Part shown: piece by piece, positions 1-8,098 of the stretch
How the letters are laid out: each line of letters starts with the position of its first letter
How positions within the stretch are numbered: position 1 is the stretch's first letter
NCBI GenBank assembly: GCA_009841335.1
Contig: VXLY01000090.1
Coordinates: 1-54,291 of the forward strand
Direction of reading: 5' to 3'
Origin: Rhodothermaceae bacterium
GTDB lineage: Bacteria; Bacteroidota; Rhodothermia; Rhodothermales; Bin80
Length of the DNA stretch: 54,291 bases
The notes under the pieces: model-generated
What the model was told of the DNA's origin: nothing
The model's database searches: none
What the model saw: the letters and a program-made list of their open reading frames with translations, nothing else
Made by a program: the position numbers and the translations under genes

Positions 1-2213
1 AACTGCCCGCTGGCAACTCTCTGGGAAATGAGATGATCGACAAGTTTTTCCAATTTCTCCCCGGTCATATCCTTCATCGTCCGGGACGCTGCCTCAACAG
101 TATCGGTGAGCATTAGGATACCGGTTTCCTTGGAAGTCGGTCGTGGACCTGGGTACCTAAACACAGATTCATCCAGAGTGGAATCACTGGTTTGGGCCAA
201 CTCAACAGCCTGCCGATAGAAATACTCCGTTCGGGTAGTCCCGTGATGAGAACTGATAAAGGACATTACCTTGGCTGGAAGATGGTATTGATCTCCAAGC
301 TTCAGACCGCTTGCCACATGACCGATAATGATTCGAGCACTTGATTCCGGATCTAGATTGTCGTGCGGGTTTTTATCCCCAGCCAAGTTTTCAATAAAGT
401 ATTGAGGACCGAAGAGTTTACCAATATCGTGGTAGAGCCCCCCTACCCTCGTTAAAAGAACATCTGCACCAACTTCATCCGCTACCGATTCAGCAAGACT
501 TGACACCTGCATTGAATGATTGAATGTTCCGGGAGCATTCTTTATCAATTCTCTGAGCAAAGGTTGATTCGTGTCAGACAGCTCCAGAAGCCGCATATCT
601 GTAGTAACATCGAATACGCGCTCAACTGCCCAGAGAAACGGATAAGCTGTAACTAAAAGGAATGAGCCCACCCCTGCAAACATCAGGCGCTCCTGAAGCT
701 GCGGCCAGGCACTGCCCTCGTAAAGCCATATAGCCAATAGTGCCAAAGCGTAACCTCCAAATGCATACGCAGCGATCAGAAATAATTGGCCCCTGTTGCG
801 CAGTCCACGTGCGCTGAATATTGCAGCGGATCCTCCAACAAGCGTGGCCCAGGTATACGTGAAATTGGAATCAAGCATTAGTCCGCCAAGCAGTGCTAAA
901 ACGAACGTGCCGAAAAATGCCATGCGCGAATCAAAAATCACAGTCAACAAGACTGAAACGATGACTACCGGAACTGCATAAATGAATTGCGTAGGTGCAA
1001 AACGAATTACTATGCCAAACGAAACAACTACCACAGCATAAAACAAAGCTAGAATTAAGATGAACTTGTTACTGCTAAAGATCTCGGGGCGCGCGTTCCT
1101 CAGGAAAATCCCGAAAATACCAACGATCGTTAGGCCTAGCAATAGCTGTCCAAGCAGTTGTAAGCGTCCCTGGGTAGCTGATAGTTCGCTGCCCCGTTCT
1201 CTTTCTAGAGAATCCAGCTTTTGTTTGATTTCGGGGGTAATGCGCTCTCCGTTACGTACAATTTCTTCGCCCTCTGCCACCATACCGCGAACGGGGAGAA
1301 TCAATGCTTCTGCTTCTCTGCGACGTAGTTCCGTTGGCCCGGATTGATAGATGAGTGAAGGCACAAAGATTGCTTCAATAAACTGGAATATTGCCGTGGG
1401 GCTGAGATGAGAATCCCCCCGAAGTACTGTTTCTTCCAGCCATACCCGAATTCGTTCGCGAGCCTCATGATGCCCAACGACGCTTGTTACTGTTCTTTGC
1501 TCAAAAGTCTGGGCGAGTGTATCCCGTACGGTCAGATATTCTGTAAGAACTGAATCCATCGGCACATCAAGTACCCCCTGGAGCTGAAGCCGTTGGCTTC
1601 GATCCGCAATCGCATCCAGTATTTGTTCAAAGAGTGGTGATTGAGTCGGAGCCAATCTGGTGGATGTCGGCATATCGGGACTACGGCGAGCGTAATCCCA
1701 ACCCAAGTGACGCCAGATTGAGCCACTCAGCCGGATCGGTGCCTGAAGACGCAAATCCATATAAAGGAGAGAATCCTGCACCGTGGCGGTAGATAATTGT
1801 TCTGGCGCAAGATCCGTGCCCGCAGCTATGCTGTCCCTCCGGGCTCCTATGAGGTAGTTTGTAAAGGCATTAAACACGGCATCCAGTGATGCGGCAATAG
1901 AATCTGCCATATTACGTGTTTGCTGCCTGGCTTCGTTAAAGGGGTAGAAGATTGGCTCGGTAGACTCGCGTATACGCTGTCTTTCTGCGGTTAGCGAATC
2001 TTCTGATTTGTAAAGGGGAAATTCGAATTCCGCGATCAGCGTTTCTTCCTGCCATCGATCCCCCACAGACTTCGAAATCTCAGATATACTCCCGCTCCTG
2101 AAAGCCAATGTGGTTACGATCAGCAGTATTATGAATACACCCAGCTTCAGTCCAAGTAAATCTCGGATCACCGTGCGCACGCGCCAAATAATATATCTCC
2201 GTGGGGATCTCAT
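1..2213 (-). CDS. pgpH: 7TM-HD domain phosphodiesterase (PgpH family), 3' end missing
   Basis: Probable membrane cyclic-di-AMP phosphodiesterase. Translating from the ATG at 2213 gives an open frame of about 737 codons that leaves the window at base 1, so the C-terminal tip is missing. The N-terminus has a basic stretch and one membrane segment, then a long extracytoplasmic region of the 7TMR-HDED type. Several hydrophobic segments follow between about 1190 and 600. The cytoplasmic HD domain has the metal-binding motif HDIGK at 431-417, followed by GHV and SSHHGT motifs further down, as in PgpH. It starts 15 bases after the symporter gene and probably shares its transcript. The domain order and HD motif are seen directly. 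The c-di-AMP substrate is inferred from the family. Confidence 0.88.
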   Translation of the reverse strand, partial: MRSPRRYIIWRVRTVIRDLLGLKLGVFIILLIVTTLAFRSGSISEISKSVGDRWQEETLIAEFEFPLYKSEDSLTAERQRIRESTEPIFYPFNEARQQTRNMADSIAASLDAVFNAFTNYLIGARRDSIAAGTDLAPEQLSTATVQDSLLYMDLRLQAPIRLSGSIWRHLGWDYARRSPDMPTSTRLAPTQSPLFEQILDAIADRSQRLQLQGVLDVPMDSVLTEYLTVRDTLAQTFEQRTVTSVVGHHEARERIRVWLEETVLRGDSHLSPTAIFQFIEAIFVPSLIYQSGPTELRRREAEALILPVRGMVAEGEEIVRNGERITPEIKQKLDSLERERGSELSATQGRLQLLGQLLLGLTIVGIFGIFLRNARPEIFSSNKFILILALFYAVVVVSFGIVIRFAPTQFIYAVPVVIVSVLLTVIFDSRMAFFGTFVLALLGGLMLDSNFTYTWATLVGGSAAIFSARGLRNRGQLFLIAAYAFGGYALALLAIWLYEGSAWPQLQERLMFAGVGSFLLVTAYPFLWAVERVFDVTTDMRLLELSDTNQPLLRELIKNAPGTFNHSMQVSSLAESVADEVGADVLLTRVGGLYHDIGKLFGPQYFIENLAGDKNPHDNLDPESSARIIIGHVASGLKLGDQYHLPAKVMSFISSHHGTTRTEYFYRQAVELAQTSDSTLDESVFRYPGPRPTSKETGILMLTDTVEAASRTMKDMTGEKLEKLVDHLISQRVASGQ

Positions 2214-2228
2214 TGAATACAGATCATT

Positions 2229-3776
2229 CTATCTCTTGTGGCGGAGAGAGAGAAGAAAGCCAACAATAATGCAAATAACACTTCCGATCAACGTGTACCA
2301 TGGCCAAGCGATCTGGCGTAATCCTGCCTCTTCAATCATCCCATCTGTGGGATTAATTGCAAATATCCAACCCTCTGTTGGGCTGTGCCAAAGCCCAAAG
2401 ATAACAAGCACCATGACCACAATTGTGAGAATAAACGCAATCACTGCATCCCATTCCTTTGCATTTTCTATCACAATTCCCAGGAGAAAGCCTCCCAGGA
2501 GGCCTCCATACGTAAACGAGGCAATAGCCAGTCCAAGTTCAACTACCGGATTATCTGTGTTCTCAAACAGGCTTGCGAAGACGACAAACAATGCCCCCCA
2601 AAAAAAGGTCAAGCCTCGGGAGAGTAATAAACCTTTGGCTTTACTGATCGGGTTTTTAATCCATCGCTCAACCAGATCCATCATTGAGGAAGATGCCAAA
2701 GAATTAAGTGAGGAAGACAGCGTACTCATCGCTGCTGCCAGGATTCCGGCCAGGAGTAGCCCTGAAAGACCGGCCGGTAAGCCTTCAATGATATAACGGG
2801 GAAAGACCTCATCACCACGAGAGAGTCCTAGTTCCGCAGGTGTAACGCCACCGTAGTGTACCCATAACAATGTACCTATTGCGAGAAACAAGGCAAATTG
2901 CAGGGCCACAAGCACCGCACTACCTACTAACGCATACTGACTATCCTTAAGGGTTCTGCAGGTCAGCAGTCGCTGAACGATCAGCTGATCTGTGCCATGG
3001 GATGCCATAGAGAATACCCCGCCCCCAATAATGGCTGTCACAGTGACATAGGGTTGCGTGATCCAATCAGTGAATGAACCTCCCAGTCCAAAGTCTATCA
3101 CACGTAGTTTGCCTTCCGTTGCGGCCAATCTCATCGCCCCTTCTGGTAAACTATCAAACAGTAAAACAGCACACAGGATGCCGCCTAAAACATATAGCCC
3201 CATCTGCACGACATCGATCCAAATAACTGCCCGAATACCGCCGATAAGGGTATATATAACTGTAATTATCCCAAGCACAAGTATAATCTGACCATAGGTT
3301 ATTGGGTCTCCCATAACCGTCAATCCAGCAGAATCCGCAATAACTTTTAGGGGGATTGCTGTAGCAAACAGGCGGACACCATCTGCTAATAGTCTTGTTA
3401 CCATGAACGTAACGGAGGCAGTGGATCTCATACGATCCCCGAAGCGTTCTCCCAAATAGGCGTACGCGGTCATCATTGCTCCCTTAAAGTAGCGTGGCAG
3501 AAACAGCAGGCTCACTGCTATCCGGCCTACAAGGTACCCGGCCGTAATCTGAAGAAAGGTCATGGTACCTCCGTAAGCGACCGCAGGTACCCCAATTATT
3601 GTCAAGGTGCTCGTTTCCGTAGCCACAACCGAGAAACAAACTGCCCACCACGGCAAATCTCTGCCGCCAAGGAAATAGTCATCCGTTGAGCGCTGACGCC
3701 CCCCTAATCGTATACCCAGAGCTGCTACGCCGATCAGATATACCACAATTACGATATAGTCAAGTGTTGACAACAT
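2229..3776 (-). CDS. Sodium:solute symporter (SSS family)
   Basis: A 515-residue integral membrane protein of the sodium/solute symporter family, expected to import a small organic solute using the sodium gradient. The N-terminus reads as a membrane segment, then the family pattern DDYFLGGRDLPWW, then VATETSTLTIIGVPA. About 13 hydrophobic segments follow, and the protein ends in a short basic tail. The length is typical of the family. It lies 8 bases after the sugar-porter gene and 15 bases before the PgpH gene, so the three are likely one operon. The substrate cannot be read from sequence. A sugar, sugar acid or sialic-acid-like substrate would fit the neighbouring sugar porter, but this is inference. 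Confidence 0.88.
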   Translation of the reverse strand: MLSTLDYIVIVVYLIGVAALGIRLGGRQRSTDDYFLGGRDLPWWAVCFSVVATETSTLTIIGVPAVAYGGTMTFLQITAGYLVGRIAVSLLFLPRYFKGAMMTAYAYLGERFGDRMRSTASVTFMVTRLLADGVRLFATAIPLKVIADSAGLTVMGDPITYGQIILVLGIITVIYTLIGGIRAVIWIDVVQMGLYVLGGILCAVLLFDSLPEGAMRLAATEGKLRVIDFGLGGSFTDWITQPYVTVTAIIGGGVFSMASHGTDQLIVQRLLTCRTLKDSQYALVGSAVLVALQFALFLAIGTLLWVHYGGVTPAELGLSRGDEVFPRYIIEGLPAGLSGLLLAGILAAAMSTLSSSLNSLASSSMMDLVERWIKNPISKAKGLLLSRGLTFFWGALFVVFASLFENTDNPVVELGLAIASFTYGGLLGGFLLGIVIENAKEWDAVIAFILTIVVMVLVIFGLWHSPTEGWIFAINPTDGMIEEAGLRQIAWPWYTLIGSVICIIVGFLLSLRHKR

Positions 3777-3784
3777 TTCCAGGT

Positions 3785-5143
3785 TCAGTCAATCCCCAGC
3801 TTTTTAGAAATTTCTTCAAGCGGTACACCCTTTGTTTCGGGCATGACAAAAATCACCCATAGGAGTTGCCCAACCATACACAGTGCATAGAACGCAAAAA
3901 TATTTGCCCCGGATATTTCAGCGAACATGGGGAATGTCAGGGATATAATTGCGGCCATAAACCAGTGCACAAAACTACCTAGGCTTTGTCCACGTGCTCG
4001 TACGCTATTGGGAAATATCTCACCAAGGAACACCCAAATGACTGCCCCTTGGCCGAACGCATGTGACGCAATGAATACGATAAGGCTGACCAGTACCACT
4101 GGACCAGTCATTTCGGTATAAAATGCGATCGCAGTAGCCCCCAGACTCAGGATATAGCCAATAGATCCTACCAACATTAGTTTTTTGCGCCCAAAGTTGT
4201 CAATAACCATAAGTGCGATTGCTGTCGCGATGAGATTGACGCTGCCAATGATCACGGCCTGAAGGAGTGCAGAAGTACCGGAGGCACCTGCCATTTCGAA
4301 TATTCGGCGGGTATAGTAGATCAATGCATTAATCCCTGAGAGTTGGTTAAATGCAGCGATTGCTATGGCCATAAGGATCGGTTTCAGGTATTTGGGCTGA
4401 AAGAAACGCTCAGTCAGATGTTTGCGCGTTTCTACCAATGACGCCCTTATGGCTGCGAGCTCTTTTCCTGCATCGGAGCTTACACCCCCCATGCTTATCA
4501 GCACATTTCTGGCTTCGTTATCTCGTCCCTGAGCAACCAGCCATCGTGGACTTCGGGGATTTGTGAAGAGTAATGTTGTGAAAGCAATTGCGGGTACCGC
4601 CTCTATTCCGAACATCCAGCGCCATTCAATAGCCCCCAGCTCAAATGAAGCAATGGTAAAATTCGATAAATAGGCTAGTAGAATGCCGAGTACGATATTG
4701 AGTTGTACCAGAGCTACCAGCCGCCCCCGTATATTTGCTGGAGCAATTTCTGCTACGTACATAGGGGCAACGACCGATGCTCCCCCAACACCCAATCCAC
4801 CGATCAGACGGAAAAATGCAAATGATCCAGCATCCCAGGCTATGGCGCTCCCGATCGACGATAGGAGGTATAATCCTCCCATAAGCATCAGCATTGGCCG
4901 GCGTCCGTAACGATCAGCGGGTTTCGAGAATACCAATGAACCGATTATTGTGCCGATCAACGCACTGGCGACGAGTGCTCCGTGCCAGAAGGGGGGTGTA
5001 CCGAAAGCCCCACTGAGACGCTGATAGGTCGGATCAAACAAATCTCGAAGTGTCCCCTCCGCGCCTGAGATCACCGCCGTATCAAAACCAAATAACAAGC
5101 CTCCCAAAGCGGCAACTAAGGACGCCCAGATTACCCTAGACAT
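3785..5143 (-). CDS. MFS sugar porter family transporter
   Basis: A 452-residue, 12-segment major facilitator protein of the sugar-porter family (XylE/GLUT-like), probably a sugar:proton symporter in the inner membrane. Seen directly: GFDTAVISGAEG in the first membrane segment, the loop motif DRYGRRP after segment 2, NQLSGINALIYYTRRIF in segment 7 (the sugar-porter Q-SGIN motif, with N for the first Q), a second basic loop motif DNFGRKK, and the C-terminal signature PETKGVPLEEI. The ATG at 5143 places the first helix at the very N-terminus, as is normal. It is the first gene of the minus-strand operon. The exact sugar is unknown. Confidence 0.9.
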   Translation of the reverse strand: MSRVIWASLVAALGGLLFGFDTAVISGAEGTLRDLFDPTYQRLSGAFGTPPFWHGALVASALIGTIIGSLVFSKPADRYGRRPMLMLMGGLYLLSSIGSAIAWDAGSFAFFRLIGGLGVGGASVVAPMYVAEIAPANIRGRLVALVQLNIVLGILLAYLSNFTIASFELGAIEWRWMFGIEAVPAIAFTTLLFTNPRSPRWLVAQGRDNEARNVLISMGGVSSDAGKELAAIRASLVETRKHLTERFFQPKYLKPILMAIAIAAFNQLSGINALIYYTRRIFEMAGASGTSALLQAVIIGSVNLIATAIALMVIDNFGRKKLMLVGSIGYILSLGATAIAFYTEMTGPVVLVSLIVFIASHAFGQGAVIWVFLGEIFPNSVRARGQSLGSFVHWFMAAIISLTFPMFAEISGANIFAFYALCMVGQLLWVIFVMPETKGVPLEEISKKLGID

Positions 5144-6019
5144 GGCATTACAAGCAGTTAAATTGAATTAAGGCACAAACGAGCGTTTTAAGGTAACGAT
5201 TTACGCTTTCATGGAATACACGAGTTTATGGATGAAGTCTCTCATTTGCGAATGATTGGGATGAATTTCCGTCATTCTGCCTTCGTTGCCTGATCCACGG
5301 GAATTAGTATATCGGTTTGCTACGGTGCCATGATGTAAGGCGGTTTCACTGTGCCCACAGACAGTCTAAAGGTGTCCTGATTATGTTGGAACCCTCCTTA
5401 TGCCATTGATCCTGCGGGGTACATTCTAGCCTTCCCGCCTTCATCGACCGCCTTGGATGGTATTGACCATACCGATGGCCAACTAGCTGTCCAGATATGT
5501 AGCTGGATGTAACTACAGTGGAAGCATCTTCCCGCATTGAGCTAAGGGCCTGCAAGGACTGTGCACCACATGAAGCCCTGCGACAATATCGCCAATACAC
5601 GAACCATGCCGGACGGACGAAGCCCCGAATACATATGCTCCCGGCTCTTTTTTCAGACTAAACATATGTATTGACAAAAATTTCAGGGGGAAATCATATG
5701 TATAGGATTCGCATCTTCGCGCATTACATATGTGTATCGCACTCGTGGTTCGTTCATGATTGTAAAAGGAATCTTCAAAAACGTATTAAGCTGAACAAGC
5801 AAGTGCCCTTGTTTTCGCTCATGCTCAGTGAGATGTGAATTCCTTAGGCAGTTCTGCATTGATCGCGAAGCCAGGTCAGGCGTTGGAACAGTGGGAGTTG
5901 CCTGTTGAGATGAGAGGTGCTCTGCCCCTCTCATACTAGTTCAGGTTTGTTTTTGGAAGGACAGTTAGGCTAATATTGACTACCTTAAGTCTTACAGTCT
6001 ATTGCGTCCACAAGTTATC
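5144..6019. other. Long intergenic region between divergent operons
   Basis: About 875 bases separate the divergent sugar-porter operon and the secreted catabolic cluster. Open frames on the minus strand at 5346-5600 and 5683-5934 have unconvincing composition and no recognisable motif, so I do not call genes. The region probably holds promoters for both operons. The only clear structure is the CATATG series at 5632-5732, described separately. I could not identify transposase or phage remnants here. Confidence 0.5.
5632..5732. promoter_or_regulatory. Four evenly spaced CATATG palindromes
   Basis: CATATG occurs at 5632, 5663, 5695 and 5727, with start-to-start distances of 31, 32 and 32 bases, or about three helical turns. 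Three copies are preceded by A and three are followed by T, so the shared core is close to ACATATGT. A TTTCAG element repeats between copies 1-2 and 2-3, 30 bases apart. A TTGACA hexamer lies at 5671. This looks like an operator series for a dimeric regulator between two divergent sugar-related operons. It is a pattern only; the regulator is not known. Confidence 0.4.
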
Positions 6020-6484
6020 ATGAAGCACTTTCCAATTCTCACATTTCTGTTGGCAGTGCTGGTTTGGGGCTGTGTTACGACTCCCTTAGGGGTCTCTATA
6101 ACGTCTCGGGCGCCCGAGGATACAACCTCTACACGCCCTGCCCCCATTGAAGCCAAACGTGCATGGATTTTTGTGGAGGGCTCCCAACAAGGCACTACAC
6201 CCGCTACCGTCCGCATTCGGCGCAGCTTTGAGATTACAAACGTCTCATTGCACGTTGGACAATCCTTTGAGGAGGTGCGTCGCTACGAAATAGAACGCAG
6301 CGTCACTTCCAATCGAATTATGCAGAACTACACTTTTCAGGGTTCCTATGATGGTGGCACACTCACCTTCAATTCTACAGAGCTCTCCCAGGACAAGAGG
6401 GGACGCTATATTATTCCTTATTATGCTAATCCCATCCAAATAATTGATCACGAGTATGACCTAATATTGATTTTGACTGAATAA
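6020..6484 (+). CDS. Small lipoprotein with PEGA-like segment
   Basis: A 154-residue predicted lipoprotein. The ATG at 6020 gives a compact signal peptide with lipobox LVWGC. An in-frame TTG at 6002 would add six polar residues and is less likely. After a proline/threonine-rich linker, the segment VEGSQQGTTPATVRIRRSFE resembles the PEGA pattern (a short strand, GxTP, then basic strands), often found in envelope proteins. The remainder is beta-rich and unfamiliar. The stop is followed after one base by the GTG of the creatininase gene, so the two are likely translationally coupled. Its function is unknown. A cell-envelope accessory role is inferred from the lipidation signal. Confidence 0.65.
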   Translation: MKHFPILTFLLAVLVWGCVTTPLGVSITSRAPEDTTSTRPAPIEAKRAWIFVEGSQQGTTPATVRIRRSFEITNVSLHVGQSFEEVRRYEIERSVTSNRIMQNYTFQGSYDGGTLTFNSTELSQDKRGRYIIPYYANPIQIIDHEYDLILILTE

Positions 6485-6485
6485 C

Positions 6486-7259
6486 GTGAGCATTAGACCA
6501 TACATACTTACCGAGACTAACTGGAAATCGGTCAGTGAAACTGATTTCGGGACGGCAGTATTACCTTGGGGGGCTATTGAAGCACATAATATCCACCTCC
6601 CCTATGGTACCGACAATATTCAACTGGACCGGATTGCATCTGATGCCTGTGCCGTGGCATGGGAACAGGGTGCCCGCTGCATTGCGCTGCCAACGGTACC
6701 CTATGGTGTCAATACAGGACAATATGACATAAAGTTGGATCTTAATATGATGCCCAGCACACAGCAGGCGTTGTTGGGAGATATTGCACATGCACTTGAA
6801 GGCCAGAACATTCTGAAATTGGTTGTCCTGAATGGACATGGCGGAAACAACTTTCGACAAATGATCCGCGAAGTCGGATACCGCTACCCTAAACTTTTTA
6901 TTTGTGAGATCAACTGGTTCAAGGTAATTGATGCAACACCTTATTTCGAGGATCCCGGGGATCATGCCGGAGAATTGGAAACAAGCCTAATACTGGAAAT
7001 TGCCCCGGAACTTGCCCTGCCGCTTGACCAGGCAGGTTCAGGTGCTGCACGCCCTTGGGCAATTGCCGGATTGAACGAGGGCTGGGCCTGGGCAGAACGA
7101 CGGTGGAGTGAGGTGACAGAAGATACGGGTGTCGGAGATCCCCGGGCAGCGTCAAAAGCTAAGGGGAAGCTATTTCTGGACGCTGTTACGCAAAAGATAG
7201 GCCGATTCCTGGCCGAACTGGATTCTACTCCAATTAACTCGATTTACAAACGGCTGTGA
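6486..7259 (+). CDS. Creatininase-family amidohydrolase
   Basis: A 257-residue cytoplasmic enzyme of the creatininase superfamily (metal-dependent amidohydrolases, including creatinine amidohydrolase, MftE and FAPy deformylase). The metal-site motifs are all visible: WGAIEAHNIHLPYGTD near residue 30 (Glu, His and Asp ligands), VLNGHGGNN near 115 and GDHAGELETS near 160. The length is typical. The start is GTG at 6486, one base after the lipoprotein stop. The gene overlaps the next gene by four bases (GTGA). No mycofactocin genes are nearby, so MftE function is unlikely. It more probably hydrolyses an amide or lactam linked to the surrounding sugar catabolism, but the substrate is unknown. Confidence 0.85.
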   Translation: MSIRPYILTETNWKSVSETDFGTAVLPWGAIEAHNIHLPYGTDNIQLDRIASDACAVAWEQGARCIALPTVPYGVNTGQYDIKLDLNMMPSTQQALLGDIAHALEGQNILKLVVLNGHGGNNFRQMIREVGYRYPKLFICEINWFKVIDATPYFEDPGDHAGELETSLILEIAPELALPLDQAGSGAARPWAIAGLNEGWAWAERRWSEVTEDTGVGDPRAASKAKGKLFLDAVTQKIGRFLAELDSTPINSIYKRL

Positions 7260-8089
7260 AGCTGCTTTCAAGAACTCTTACCTATCTGAATTCTAGATAC
7301 ATGGACCGATTAATGGGCGCGCTGTGCTTCGGGATTATAATGGGATTGACCCCATTGGTACAGGCGCAGGATCAGGCAGGAGCCTACCTGCAGAACATTG
7401 ACCAACTGCTCAGTCAGGCGCATTCGGCCAGCCAGAGTGCTGAAAAGGCCACCTCTGTCGAAGAACTGAAAATGTACACCGATACCGCGTTTGAGACGAT
7501 CTGGGGTGCCCCCTCAGGACTGCTCTCAACCACTGGGGCAGTACTTGCACATGGCTGGAAAACAAGGTGGCAAACCGACGGTACTGAATTTGACGAGGCC
7601 CATGTTGAACGCCATGGTTCGGATAAGCCCGTAATCTCGGATCCAATAAAGCTTGGCATCATGGGACAAGGACGTGCTATCGTAAAGATGCTCGTTCCCC
7701 GTCAGGAAGATCCTCATGCAGAGCACGTGCTTGCTTCCCTGAGCAACGTTGTTGGATGGATGCGCCTCAGTGATGGAGTAACAAAAGGTGAACGTCAACC
7801 TCGAATTGATCTAACACATGTCTGGGATGCCCCTACCCGCTTCTGGAATACGACCGCAGATACCGGCTGGCTGGGTGAAGTTCATTCCCAGGCAATCAAC
7901 ATTCTCAAAACAGAATACGGAGAGGACCTCGCTACCGCCCAGGAACATGCGAAAGCCATGACTGCTCTTTTGGAAAAATGCAGGTCGGGCGTAGATGAAA
8001 ATGGTGATGGCGCTGTCGCACCGATCATGATGGAGGGTGGTCTAGATACAGCGATCCAACATGCAGGATACTTGGGGATTATTAATTAA
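7256..8089 (+). CDS. Secreted protein of unknown function
   Basis: A protein of up to 277 residues that I do not recognise. The GTG at 7256 overlaps the creatininase stop. The ATG at 7301 (residue 16) gives a tidier Sec signal peptide, MDRLMG through a hydrophobic core to LVQAQ, and may be the real start. The mature part is mostly helical and polar, with one Cys (EKCRSG) just before DENGDGAVAP, which resembles a calcium-loop sequence but is not a full EF-hand. There is no haem motif. Its place between a creatininase and a large secreted sugar-processing protein suggests a periplasmic partner in the same pathway. Confidence 0.65.
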   Translation: MKLLSRTLTYLNSRYMDRLMGALCFGIIMGLTPLVQAQDQAGAYLQNIDQLLSQAHSASQSAEKATSVEELKMYTDTAFETIWGAPSGLLSTTGAVLAHGWKTRWQTDGTEFDEAHVERHGSDKPVISDPIKLGIMGQGRAIVKMLVPRQEDPHAEHVLASLSNVVGWMRLSDGVTKGERQPRIDLTHVWDAPTRFWNTTADTGWLGEVHSQAINILKTEYGEDLATAQEHAKAMTALLEKCRSGVDENGDGAVAPIMMEGGLDTAIQHAGYLGIIN

Positions 8090-8098
8090 TTGAAATCA

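Noticed and set aside
5346-5934. Two minus-strand open frames of 83-84 codons
   Set aside because: No motif, no good ribosome binding site and irregular composition; they overlap the CATATG regulatory series.
6486-7259. Mycofactocin MftE
   Set aside because: The family fits, but no other mycofactocin genes are nearby and the context is secreted sugar catabolism.
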